A DNA stretch of 64,000 bases, from assembly GCA_963815045.1 (NCBI GenBank), contig CAWFET010000002.1, positions 806,001 to 870,000 of the forward strand, written 5' to 3'. Made by a program: the position numbers and the translations under genes. Below, in pieces: positions 52,731-61,029 of this stretch. Below the pieces are notes generated by a model. That model was not told where the DNA came from. It ran no database searches and was given only the letters and a program-made list of their open reading frames with translations. Every line of letters begins with the position of its first letter. The stretch's first letter is position 1. The DNA is from DASUPK01 sp963815045 (GTDB lineage: Bacteria > Actinomycetota > Thermoleophilia > Solirubrobacterales > 70-9).

Positions 52731-54080
52731 ATGGAGGGGCGGCCACCACCCGGCGGCGACGAGGGGTTCGAGTGGACTGATTCGCCCGCGCGGCCGCCGA
52801 CGCCGTCGCCCGAGCCGGGAACGGGTGAGGGGCCGCGCCCCGAGACCCGGGAAGGCGAGGGCACCGGCTCCTTCCGCGCGATTCGCGAGGGCATCGCCGA
52901 GCGGCGACGTGAGCGCGGTGACACCGGTGAATTCGAGCGCAGCGGGCGGCGGCCGCCGCCCGGGCGCCGGACGCGCCGCCGCGACCTGCCGGCGCGGGTG
53001 CGCCGGCGGCAGGACTTCCTGATCGGCGGCGCGGTCATCGTCGTGATCGTCCTGATCATCGTGCTGGTCTCAGGCGGGGGCGGGGGCAGCCAGCAGCCGA
53101 TCCCGCTGAAGCGCCTGGTGGGGCAGACGATCGTCGCGAAGCTCGGCGCGAAGGGGCCGAACCAGGACCTGATCAAGCGCGCGCGCAAGGGCCAGGTCGG
53201 CGGCGTGATCGCGTTCGAGAGCGATCCCCAGAAGCTCAAGGCGGACGTCCAGCAGCTCCAGGCCGCCGCGAGCGCCGGCCACAACCCGCCCCTGCTGGTG
53301 ATGATCGACCAGGAGGGGGGCGACGTGAAGCGGATCAAGAGCGGGCCGCCGGACATCTCTCCCGCGGACCTCGGCAAGAGCGGCGACCAGGGACAGTCCA
53401 AGGATCAGGGGCAGAAGACGGGCTCCTTCCTCAAGGGCCTCGGGGTGAATGTCGATCTGGCCCCCGTCCTCGACGTCGCCCAGGCCAACACCGCGGACAC
53501 GATCAAGAGCCGCACCTTCGGCTCGAACCCCGACACCGTCGCGTCGGTCGGCGTCTCGTTCGCCCAGGGTCTCCAGGACGGCGGGACGGTCGCGACCGCG
53601 AAGCACTTCCCCGGGCTCGGACGGGCGACCGTCAACACGGACGACCGCGCGGTGTCCATCGCTGCGACCAGCGATCAGCTGCAGAGCGACCTGAAGCCGT
53701 TCACGGCGGCGATCGCCGCCGGCGTGGGGATGATGATGGTCTCGACCGCGAGCTATCCGACCCTCGGCGCGAAGAAGCCCGCCGCGCTCTCGCCGACCAT
53801 CGTCAAGGGCCTGCTTCGCGGCCGGCTCGGGTTCGGCGGGGTCGTGATCACCGACGACCTCGAGGGTCAGGCGATCGCCGGAACGCTGCCACCCGCGGTG
53901 GCCGGCGCCGCGGCGCTCCGCGCGGGGGACGACCTCCTGCTCTACGCGACCAGCACGAAGACCTCGGCCACGGCCTTCGGCCAGCTCGTCAAGGAGGTGA
54001 AGAGCGGCCAGGTCGACCGCTCGATCGTGCAGAGCGCCTACGACCGGATCACCGACTTGAAGGACAGCCCCACTGGGTAG
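52731..54080 (+). CDS. Membrane-anchored glycoside hydrolase family 3 protein (NagZ-like)
   Basis: 449 residues: a Pro/Arg-rich cytoplasmic region of about 95 residues, one membrane helix (LIGGAVIVVIVLIIVLV), then a GH3 domain with MIDQEGG, NVDLAPVLDV, KHFPGLG and the nucleophile Asp in VITDDLEG. Relatives remove N-acetylglucosamine from peptidoglycan. The KHFPGHG-(x)n-DSH element that supplies the acid/base His in NagZ is replaced by KHFPGLGRATVNTDD, so activity may differ. It lies on the outside face of the membrane. Confidence 0.82.
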   Translation: MEGRPPPGGDEGFEWTDSPARPPTPSPEPGTGEGPRPETREGEGTGSFRAIREGIAERRRERGDTGEFERSGRRPPPGRRTRRRDLPARVRRRQDFLIGGAVIVVIVLIIVLVSGGGGGSQQPIPLKRLVGQTIVAKLGAKGPNQDLIKRARKGQVGGVIAFESDPQKLKADVQQLQAAASAGHNPPLLVMIDQEGGDVKRIKSGPPDISPADLGKSGDQGQSKDQGQKTGSFLKGLGVNVDLAPVLDVAQANTADTIKSRTFGSNPDTVASVGVSFAQGLQDGGTVATAKHFPGLGRATVNTDDRAVSIAATSDQLQSDLKPFTAAIAAGVGMMMVSTASYPTLGAKKPAALSPTIVKGLLRGRLGFGGVVITDDLEGQAIAGTLPPAVAGAAALRAGDDLLLYATSTKTSATAFGQLVKEVKSGQVDRSIVQSAYDRITDLKDSPTG

Positions 54081-54126
54081 GGTCCGGCGGCAAATCCCCG
54101 AGTGAACTGGGAGGTAGAGGAGACCG

Positions 54127-55146
54127 ATGAACGATCTGTTCAAACCGGACGACACACGCGATGCGCTGCGCAAGATCGGAGGGCTGCTGCTCGGCCTGGG
54201 CGCCGCGATGATCTACATCAGGAAGGGCCCGTTCCTGACCGTCAATCCGAGTCAGTGGGCCTCGTTCCCGATGTTCCTGGTGCTCGCCGTCCCGGCGGTC
54301 TACCTGTACGGCGGGATCCTCACCAAGCCCAAGACCGGTGAGCTCCGTCCCTGGCAGGTCGTCCACAGCGTCTTCGGCCTGATCTTCGTTCCACTCGCCC
54401 TGGCGCAGTTCGTCGACGTGATCGGCGGCAATCCGAACGCGTCCCTGAACGTGTTCTGGATCCTCCTCGTCACCGCGGGCGCCGCCTTCTACGCGGGGGT
54501 CGTCGGCGGGGTCCGGGTCCAGCTCCTGCTGGGATCGATCGCGTTGATCATCTCGTGGACCGCGCTCTGGGACAAGCTGCTCTCAGGCGGCATCGGAGCG
54601 CATTGGGGCGTCTATCGCGGTCTGCTCGGCATGATCGCCCTGGGCCTGCTGGCGGGCGGCCTCTACCTCTGGCGAACCAACCCCGGAGGCGACGAGGTCG
54701 CCGCCACCGCCAACACGCCGGGGGGCGATCTCGGCCTCTGGAAGGCATCCGAGCTCCTCACCGGCGCGGGAATCGCCGCCGTGATCGGCTGCGCGCTCGG
54801 GATCACCGCGCTCGGCAACCTGAATCCGTTCGGGACCGGCACCCCCCCGATCGAGACCACCAACGCGTGGGACATCCTGCTGCTGATCGTCTCGCTCGGC
54901 CTGATCGCGATCGGCTCGCAGATCGGCGTGCGGGGGCCGGTCTACGTCGGAGCGATCGGGCTGCTGCTCTTCCTGGTGATCGCCGGGCTCGACCTGAACT
55001 CGACGCCTCCGCATCCATTCAAGCTCGGCATCTGGCCGTGGGTCCTGCTCGGTTTCGGCGTGATCTCCCTCGGGCTCAGCTTCACCCGCGAGGCCAGCCT
55101 CGGCGAGCAGCCGCGACGCCTCGTGCAGAACCTGAGAGGGAGATGA
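54127..55146 (+). CDS. Polytopic membrane protein, unknown
   Basis: 339 residues with about nine to ten membrane helices in closely packed pairs (MFLVLAVPAVYLYGGIL, VFGLIFVPLALAQFVDVIGG, LGMIALGLLAGGLYLW and others) and short loops. A GAGGTAGAGGAG site precedes the ATG. No transporter signature is seen; family unknown. Confidence 0.65.
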   Translation: MNDLFKPDDTRDALRKIGGLLLGLGAAMIYIRKGPFLTVNPSQWASFPMFLVLAVPAVYLYGGILTKPKTGELRPWQVVHSVFGLIFVPLALAQFVDVIGGNPNASLNVFWILLVTAGAAFYAGVVGGVRVQLLLGSIALIISWTALWDKLLSGGIGAHWGVYRGLLGMIALGLLAGGLYLWRTNPGGDEVAATANTPGGDLGLWKASELLTGAGIAAVIGCALGITALGNLNPFGTGTPPIETTNAWDILLLIVSLGLIAIGSQIGVRGPVYVGAIGLLLFLVIAGLDLNSTPPHPFKLGIWPWVLLGFGVISLGLSFTREASLGEQPRRLVQNLRGR

Positions 55147-55153
55147 TGCGAGG

Positions 55154-55528
55154 GTGCTCCGCAAGGAGCAACCCGTCTTAAGAGGTCACGATGAGCTCGC
55201 TCGCCGCTTCCTCGCCGCGCTCAGCGCGTGCGACCGGGAGGCGGTGGGCGAGCTCGTCCATCCGGAGGTGGAAATCCGCACCGAGCGCAGGGTGCATCGC
55301 GGGCGGGAGGACGCGGTCGCCTGGGCCGGGAAGGAGTTCGACCACCTCATTCGCCGCTACGTCCCGGTCGAGATAGAGGAGACCGGCTCCGGAGTGCTGG
55401 TCCACGCGAGGCTCGATTACGTCTGGCGAGAGAGCGGGGAGGTGGGAGACACCTCGCGGGTCCGGATCGAGCTCGGGGTGCGCGACGGGCTGATCTCCTC
55501 CTGGCACCTTGAGGACGAGCCGGAGTAG
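55154..55528 (+). CDS. SnoaL/NTF2-like protein
   Basis: 124 residues with the cone-shaped NTF2-like pattern: HDELARRFLAALSACDREAV, HPEVEIRTE and later ARLDYVWRES and GLISSWHLED. Members are small-molecule enzymes or binding proteins; no catalytic residues can be assigned. The start is GTG. It is followed by a hairpin. Confidence 0.7.
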   Translation: MLRKEQPVLRGHDELARRFLAALSACDREAVGELVHPEVEIRTERRVHRGREDAVAWAGKEFDHLIRRYVPVEIEETGSGVLVHARLDYVWRESGEVGDTSRVRIELGVRDGLISSWHLEDEPE

Positions 55529-55588
55529 CTCGAGGCCGGTGCTAGGGTTGAAGCCAGGCCCGAACCTGTACGCGAACCGCTCCATACG

Positions 55589-55618
55589 TTGACCCAACAC
55601 AACTGGCTTGGGGGTCAA
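55589..55618. terminator. Hairpin after the SnoaL-like gene
   Basis: TTGACCC (55589-55595) and GGGTCAA (55612-55618) form a 7-bp stem followed by a short T run. Weak terminator or operator. Confidence 0.4.
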
Positions 55619-55740
55619 TTTCCGGAGATCCCTCGGGGTCCTCGGTAGACCACCACCTTTGCGACAAGGGTTACCAAGCCGGGGCGGCAGACGGCAGGTT
55701 GGAGCCGCTTAACTTGTGCGGCCGACCTGATGGCGAAGCC
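55619..55740. other. Leader of the IscU-MnmA gene
   Basis: About 120 bases of non-coding sequence with several GC-rich short inverted segments. I do not recognise a riboswitch or RNA family. The reading frame of the next gene is open to 55699, but the domain starts after 55741. Confidence 0.3.
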
Positions 55741-57177
55741 GTGAACCGAGATCTCCTCGAGCATTACTTGACGGATAGCGCCCGCCGCGGGCAGGAGCCC
55801 GCAGGCGCGTTCTCGGGCTCCGCCGGCGGCGCGCCCTGCGGCGACCTCGTTCGCCTCTCGCTGGTCGCCCACGACGGCCGGATCGAGGGAGTCACCTTCG
55901 ACCGGGAGGGCTGCGCCGCCACCTGCGCCGCCGCGGCCGCCGTCGCCGAGCTCGTCGACGGGACCGCCGTCCTCGAGGCCGCCCGGATCGGGCCGGACCA
56001 GATCGAGGAGGTTCTCGGCGGCTTGGCGCCGACCCACAGGCACGCCGCGGTGCTCGCGGCCGACGCCCTTCATCGCGCGCTCTCCGTGCTCACCGGTTCG
56101 GGGAACCGCCTGGCGGCCCGGCCCGCCGAGGGAGAGCGCGTCCTCGTCGCACTGAGTGGCGGGGTCGACTCCGCGGTTGCGGCGCTCCGCGAGCGGAGGG
56201 GCGGGCGCGACGTGGTCGCGGTCACCCTGAAGCTCTGGGCGGACCAGCACACCGACGGCGAGCAGAGCTGCTGCTCGCCGGAGGCGGTGCTCGGGGCGCG
56301 CCGGGTCGCCCATTCGCTTGGGATCCCGCATCTGACGCTCGATCTCGAGCGGGAGTTCCGCGCCGGCGTCGTGGGGCCGTTCCTGCGCGGCTACGCGGAG
56401 GGGCGCACGCCCAACCCGTGCGTCCTCTGCAACGGCGAGCTCCGCATCGACGCGATGATCGCCCTCGCCGATCGGCTCGGGGCGTCGAAGCTCGCGACTG
56501 GTCACTACGCCCGCATCGCCGATGACGGTGAGGGGCCGCTTCTCGGCGCCGCGGCCGACGACGCCAAGGACCAGACCTACATGCTCTCGGGCCTGCGGCC
56601 TGAGTCGCTCGAACGCCTCCGCTTCCCCCTCGCCGAGCTCACCAAGCCCGAGGTCCGAGGGCTGGCCGAGGAAGCCGGCCTCGAGGTTGCCGGTCGGGCC
56701 GAGAGCCAGGACCTGTGCTTCCTGGCGGGGCAGGGAAAGCGGGAGTTCCTTCGCAGCCACGCGGGGCTGGAGGACCGGCCGGGCGAGGTGGTGGACCGCT
56801 CGGGTCGCTCGCTTGGCGAGCACCGCGGCCATCACAACTTCACGGTCGGTCAGCGGCGGGGCCTGGGCGTTGGCGGCGGCCAGCCCCTCTACGTCCTCGC
56901 GACCGACGCCGCGGCCAACCGCGTCGTCGCCGGCCCGCGCGACGAGCTCGCCACCCGCCGGGTTCGAATCCGGGGCGCGAGTCTCAACCGGCCCGCCGAG
57001 CGGGTCGATGGCGTGCGCCTTCGCTACCACTCGCCCCGCAGGGCGTGCCGGGTGGAGACGAACGGTGGCGGCGAGGCGATCGTTTCGCTGGCGGAGCCGG
57101 TGGACCGCGTCGCCCCCGGCCAGGTCGCGTGCCTGCTGGACGGCGACCTCGTGATCGGACACGGGACGATCGTTTAG
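55741..57177 (+). CDS. mnmA: Fusion of an IscU/NifU-like scaffold domain with tRNA 2-thiouridylase MnmA
   Basis: 478 residues from the GTG at 55741. Residues about 1-120 are IscU-like: LLEHYLTDSARRG, Cys in APCGD and Cys in EGCAATCAAA; the third scaffold Cys (normally His-Cys near the end) reads RHAAVLAADAL, so it is absent. From about residue 135 it is MnmA: the PP-loop LSGGVDSAVAAL, SCCSPEAVLGARRVAHSLGI, catalytic Cys residues in NPCVLCN (~225) and ESQDLCFL (~325), and TVGQRRGLGVG. MnmA thiolates U34 of tRNA Lys, Glu and Gln. The fused domain may deliver or handle sulfur. Confidence 0.9.
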   Translation: MNRDLLEHYLTDSARRGQEPAGAFSGSAGGAPCGDLVRLSLVAHDGRIEGVTFDREGCAATCAAAAAVAELVDGTAVLEAARIGPDQIEEVLGGLAPTHRHAAVLAADALHRALSVLTGSGNRLAARPAEGERVLVALSGGVDSAVAALRERRGGRDVVAVTLKLWADQHTDGEQSCCSPEAVLGARRVAHSLGIPHLTLDLEREFRAGVVGPFLRGYAEGRTPNPCVLCNGELRIDAMIALADRLGASKLATGHYARIADDGEGPLLGAAADDAKDQTYMLSGLRPESLERLRFPLAELTKPEVRGLAEEAGLEVAGRAESQDLCFLAGQGKREFLRSHAGLEDRPGEVVDRSGRSLGEHRGHHNFTVGQRRGLGVGGGQPLYVLATDAAANRVVAGPRDELATRRVRIRGASLNRPAERVDGVRLRYHSPRRACRVETNGGGEAIVSLAEPVDRVAPGQVACLLDGDLVIGHGTIV

Positions 57178-57247
57178 GCCCTTCCGTTTCCCCGCTGTTG
57201 GATGTAAGTTGCGCTCGAATCCAATAACCGGGACGAAGGGGAGAAGC

Positions 57248-58207
57248 ATGAACTTCGATTCGAGGATCAAGGCCCTCGCCGGGGCCGCGTCACTAGCCGG
57301 TTTGCTCGTCGCGCTCAGCGTCGGCGGGAGCGCCGCCGCGTCGCCCTCGGCTCAGGCCGCCGCCTGCCAGAAGGCGAACAACATCGAGGCGATCATCGAC
57401 GACTCGGGCTCGATGGACTTCACGGACCCGAACAAGTTCCGCACGACGCTGCTCGACGCATTCACGGCGCTGCAGCAGAACCAGGGCAAGACCCTGGGCG
57501 GGGTCGAGTTCGGCGACACGGCCGATGTGCTGTTCGCGCCGGGGACGATCCCGGGAGTGGTCCCGGCGATGGACGCCTCCTTCCCGAACGTCAACGCCGA
57601 CAACGGCTCGACGGACTACAACCTCGCCTTCGCGACGGCTCAGAGCGCCAATCCGAGCGCCAACGGCCGGATCTTCCTGAGCGACGGCGAGCACAACGTC
57701 GGCACGTACAACAACGGCCACGTCGGGGTGAAGACCGACACCGTGGGGTTCGGGACCATCGATCCGACGCTGCTCAACAGGATCGCCAGCGACACGGGCG
57801 GAAGGGCGTTCAATCTCGACGACGCAAGCAAGGTTCCGGCGGTCGCGGCCGCGATCACGGCGGACATGAACTGCAAGGCGCCGCCGATCGTGTTCACCGA
57901 CACGTTCACCCACCAGGGCCAGTCGTTCGTGCACTCGTTCAAGCCGAAGGGCAAGTCCGCGGACATCCTGGAGACCTGGAACAACCAGGCCTCCCTCATC
58001 AACGTCCTCGGTTTCTCTCAGGGCAAGCGTGGCCATGCCTCCGCGAGCTCCGTCGCCCACGCGTCCGTGAAGGCGCGGAAGAAGGCGGGCAAAGGGTTCG
58101 TGACCATCCACCTCAAGGGCCTGAAGAAGGGCCGGCGGGTGAAGTTCAAGGTGAAGGCCGGAACCCTGGCGGGCACGACGACCGCCACGGCATCAGTCAT
58201 CAGGTAG
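57248..58207 (+). CDS. Secreted von Willebrand factor A domain protein
   Basis: 319 residues: signal peptide (LAGAASLAGLLVALSVGGSAAA), then a vWA domain with the metal-binding MIDAS motif DDSGSM, Thr in DNGSTDYNLA and Asp in IFLSDGEHNVG. The C-terminal ~100 residues end in a Lys/Arg-rich beta-like segment (FVTIHLKGLKKGRRVKFKVK). It probably binds ligands at the cell surface. An AAGGGGAGAAG site precedes the ATG. Confidence 0.8.
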   Translation: MNFDSRIKALAGAASLAGLLVALSVGGSAAASPSAQAAACQKANNIEAIIDDSGSMDFTDPNKFRTTLLDAFTALQQNQGKTLGGVEFGDTADVLFAPGTIPGVVPAMDASFPNVNADNGSTDYNLAFATAQSANPSANGRIFLSDGEHNVGTYNNGHVGVKTDTVGFGTIDPTLLNRIASDTGGRAFNLDDASKVPAVAAAITADMNCKAPPIVFTDTFTHQGQSFVHSFKPKGKSADILETWNNQASLINVLGFSQGKRGHASASSVAHASVKARKKAGKGFVTIHLKGLKKGRRVKFKVKAGTLAGTTTATASVIR

Positions 58208-58223
58208 ACGCCTCTGACCGACG

Positions 58224-58253
58224 CGGGCCCCGGTCTTCCTAGACTGGGGCCCG
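58224..58253. terminator. Hairpin abutting the alaS start codon
   Basis: CGGGCCCC (58224-58231) pairs with GGGGCCCG (58246-58253) and GTCT with AGAC, loop TCCT. The last base is the G of the alaS GTG. It could terminate the upstream gene or, in an alaS transcript, mask the start; it also overlaps the TAGACT box. Confidence 0.45.
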
Positions 58254-60901
58254 TGAAGGTCGACGAGATCCGCAATACGTACCTCTCGTTCTTCGAGGAG
58301 AGGGGGCACAGGATCGTGCCCTCCGCCTCGCTGATCCCGCCTGTCCACGATCCGTCGGTGCTGCTGACGACGGCGGGGATGCAGCCGTTCAAGCCTTACT
58401 TCCTGGGGCGGGAGAAGCCGCCCGCGCCGCGCCTCACCGACGTGCAGCGCTGCTTCCGCACCACCGACATCGAGGAGGTGGGCAACACCGCGCGCCACCT
58501 GACGTTCTTCGAGATGCTCGGCAACTGGAGCTTCGGCGACTACTTCAAGGAGCAGTCCATCCCATGGGGCTGGGAGCTCTCGACGGAGGGCTTCGGCCTC
58601 GACCCCGAGCTGATCTGGGTGACGGTGTTCGAGGGCGACGAGGAGCTCGGCCTCGGCCCGGATACCGAAGCGATCGAGATCTGGCGGAAGGCCGGCGTGC
58701 CGGAGGAGCGGATTGTGCTGCTGCCTCGCTCCGAGAACTTCTGGCAGGCGGGGCCGACTGGTCCCTGCGGCCCCTGCTCGGAGCTCTACCTGGACCGGGG
58801 AGAGACCTTCGGCGGCCCGGATGACCGTCCGGGCGACGACACCGATCGGTTCGTCGAGTACTGGAACCACGTCTTCATGACCTACGACCTCTCCGAGGAC
58901 GGTGTGCTCACCGAGCTGCCGATGAAGAACATCGACACCGGCATGGGCCTCGAGCGCATGGCGGCGATCCTCCAGGACGTCGACTCGGTCTTCGACACGG
59001 ACTCGCTGCGGCCGCTGGTCGACCTGGCCGAGGAGCTGTCGGGTCGCTCCTACGACGAGGATGCGGCGACCACTCGTGCGATGCGGATCCTCGCCGACCA
59101 CTCGCGCGGCACGGCCGCGCTGATCGCCGAGGGCGTCGTCCCCTCGAACGAGGATCGCGGCTACGTCCTGCGCCGGATCATGCGGCGCGCGATCCAGCAG
59201 GGCGGCTCGATCGGGCTCTCTTCGCCGTTCATGGAGAAGTTCGCCGACCGGGCGCTGGAGCTGCTCGCGCCGACCTACCCGGAGCTGGCGGCCGAGCGGG
59301 ACACGGTGATTCGCTGGGCGAACGACGAAGAGGAGAGCTTCGGCCGCACGCTCGAGCGCGGCCAGCAGATGCTCGCCGACCTGATCCGCCACGCCCACGA
59401 GGACCGGACCTCCTGGATCGACGCGGAGGACGCGTTCCGGCTGCACGACACCTACGGCTTCCCGTACGACCTGACCAAGGAATTGCTCGCCGAGGAGGGT
59501 CTCTCGGTCGACGACGAGGGCTTCGAGGAGCTGATGGAGGAGCAGCGCACCCGCGCCCGCATGGGGACGGCCACCGCCCATGGCTCCGAGGACCACCACG
59601 GCGCCGTGCTCAGCTTCGCCTCGGACGCCCCGCCGTCGCGGTTCGTCGGCTACGAGAAGCTGCACGCCGAGACCAGCCTGCTGGCCGTCCGCGGTGACAA
59701 CGGGCGGGCGCTCGTGAAGCTCGAGGAGAGCCCCTTCTATGCCGAGGGCGGCGGGCAGGTGGCCGACGCCGGCGAGGTGCGCTGGGAGGGCGGCAGCGCC
59801 CGGGTCGCCGACGTCTACCGGATCGGCGACGACCAGGCGGTCGAACTCGAAAACCACGGGTCAGACCCCAAGGGGTCTGACCCCGGGGGTCTGACCCCCG
59901 GGGGCCGTGTCGAGGCCGTGGTTGACCACGTCTCCCGCTTCGCGACGATGCGGAACCACACGGCGACGCACCTGCTGCACGCGGCGCTCCGTGAGCGGCT
60001 CGGGACGCATGTGCGCCAGGCGGGGTCCTCGGTGCGGCCCGACAAGCTCCGCTTCGACTTCACCCATGGCGCCCCGCTGAGCAAGGAGGAGCTCCGCGAC
60101 ATCGGCGATCGCGTCAACGATTGGATCAAGGAGAGCCACTGGGTGCGCGCCATCGAGATGTCCCGCATGGACGCCGAGCGCCTCGGTGCGATGGCCCTGT
60201 TCGGGGAGAAATACGGAGACTGGGTCCGCGTGGTCGAGGTCGAGGACGTGTCCCGTGAGCTCTGCGGCGGCACGCACGTGCCGAACACGGCGGAGATCGG
60301 GATCCTCGCGATCGTCAATGAAGGCTCGAGCGCCGCGAACGTGCGTCGCATCGAGGCGCTCACCGGCCCGGCAGCGATCGACTGGTTCCGCTCGCGCTCG
60401 CGCAGCCTCAGCGAGGTCGGGAGGATCGTCGGCGCCGAGCAGGATCCGGTCGCGGGAGCGCGCCGTCTGGCCGAGCGCCTCGAGGAGCTCGAGAAGGAGT
60501 CCAAGAAGGCCGGATCCGCCGATCTGTCCAAGAAGGCGGAGGAGATGGCCGCCACCGGTCAGCGAATCGGCGGGGTGACCGTCTTCGTGGGCAGGGGCGA
60601 GAACGCGGACCAGCGCTCGCTGCTCGACCTCGCCGACCGGATCAAGTCCCGGGCCGGCGAGGCCGCCGTCGTGCTCGGCGGTGCAGAGGACGAAAAGGTG
60701 GCGCTGGTGGCGAGCTTCAGCAAGGAGGTCACGGAGCGCGGCATCTCCGCGGCGGACGTGATCCGCGAGGCGGCACAGGTGGTCGGCGGAGGTGGGGGAG
60801 GGCGCGACAACGTCGCCCAGGCGGGCGGACGCGACCCCTCGAAGCTGGATCAGGCACTCTCGGTCGCGAGGGACGCCATCGAGGCCAAGCTCGCCACCTG
60901 A
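58253..60901 (+). CDS. alaS: Alanyl-tRNA synthetase
   Basis: 882 residues: catalytic core (IRNTYLSFFEERGHRIVPSA, TTAGMQPFKPYFLG, MLGNWSFGDYFKE), editing domain with HTATHLLHAAL and CGGTHV, and a C-terminal C-Ala domain with coiled coil and glycine-rich VVGGGGGGRDNVAQAGG. Charges and proofreads tRNA-Ala. The start is GTG with no binding site, seven bases after a TAGACT box. An unusual in-frame insert of palindromic repeats lies around residue 540. Confidence 0.95.
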   Translation: MKVDEIRNTYLSFFEERGHRIVPSASLIPPVHDPSVLLTTAGMQPFKPYFLGREKPPAPRLTDVQRCFRTTDIEEVGNTARHLTFFEMLGNWSFGDYFKEQSIPWGWELSTEGFGLDPELIWVTVFEGDEELGLGPDTEAIEIWRKAGVPEERIVLLPRSENFWQAGPTGPCGPCSELYLDRGETFGGPDDRPGDDTDRFVEYWNHVFMTYDLSEDGVLTELPMKNIDTGMGLERMAAILQDVDSVFDTDSLRPLVDLAEELSGRSYDEDAATTRAMRILADHSRGTAALIAEGVVPSNEDRGYVLRRIMRRAIQQGGSIGLSSPFMEKFADRALELLAPTYPELAAERDTVIRWANDEEESFGRTLERGQQMLADLIRHAHEDRTSWIDAEDAFRLHDTYGFPYDLTKELLAEEGLSVDDEGFEELMEEQRTRARMGTATAHGSEDHHGAVLSFASDAPPSRFVGYEKLHAETSLLAVRGDNGRALVKLEESPFYAEGGGQVADAGEVRWEGGSARVADVYRIGDDQAVELENHGSDPKGSDPGGLTPGGRVEAVVDHVSRFATMRNHTATHLLHAALRERLGTHVRQAGSSVRPDKLRFDFTHGAPLSKEELRDIGDRVNDWIKESHWVRAIEMSRMDAERLGAMALFGEKYGDWVRVVEVEDVSRELCGGTHVPNTAEIGILAIVNEGSSAANVRRIEALTGPAAIDWFRSRSRSLSEVGRIVGAEQDPVAGARRLAERLEELEKESKKAGSADLSKKAEEMAATGQRIGGVTVFVGRGENADQRSLLDLADRIKSRAGEAAVVLGGAEDEKVALVASFSKEVTERGISAADVIREAAQVVGGGGGGRDNVAQAGGRDPSKLDQALSVARDAIEAKLAT
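59858..59899. repeat. Three short GGGGTCTGACCCC palindromes inside alaS
   Basis: One copy in inverse orientation (GGGTCAGACCCC, 59858) and two of GGGGTCTGACCCC (59872 and 59886). They are translated as a Gly/Ser/Asp/Pro-rich stretch (GSDPKGSDPGGLTPGG) between the beta-barrel and the editing domain. Confidence 0.85.
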
Positions 60902-60948
60902 GCCGCTCCGGAACGGCCAAGAACCGCGAAAAAGCCGGGACCTGATGC

Positions 60949-60975
60949 TTGACGATCCCCGTTTACAGGTATAAG
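60949..60975 (+). promoter_or_regulatory. Sigma-70-like promoter of the ABC transporter operon
   Basis: TTGACG (60949-60954), 15 bases, TATAAG (60970-60975). The boxes are good, the spacing short. It lies 55 bases before the binding-protein start and is unusually AT-rich for this window. Confidence 0.5.
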
Positions 60976-61029
60976 ACTCCGGTGGGATCCGCTCCCAAAT
61001 GGGAGACAAATCGAACAGGAGGACTCAGG

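Noticed and set aside
55615..57270. 551-codon minus-strand frame opposite mnmA (and a 554-codon one opposite alaS at 58193-59857)
   Set aside because: High-GC codon bias leaves antisense frames open; the sense frames encode recognised, conserved enzymes.
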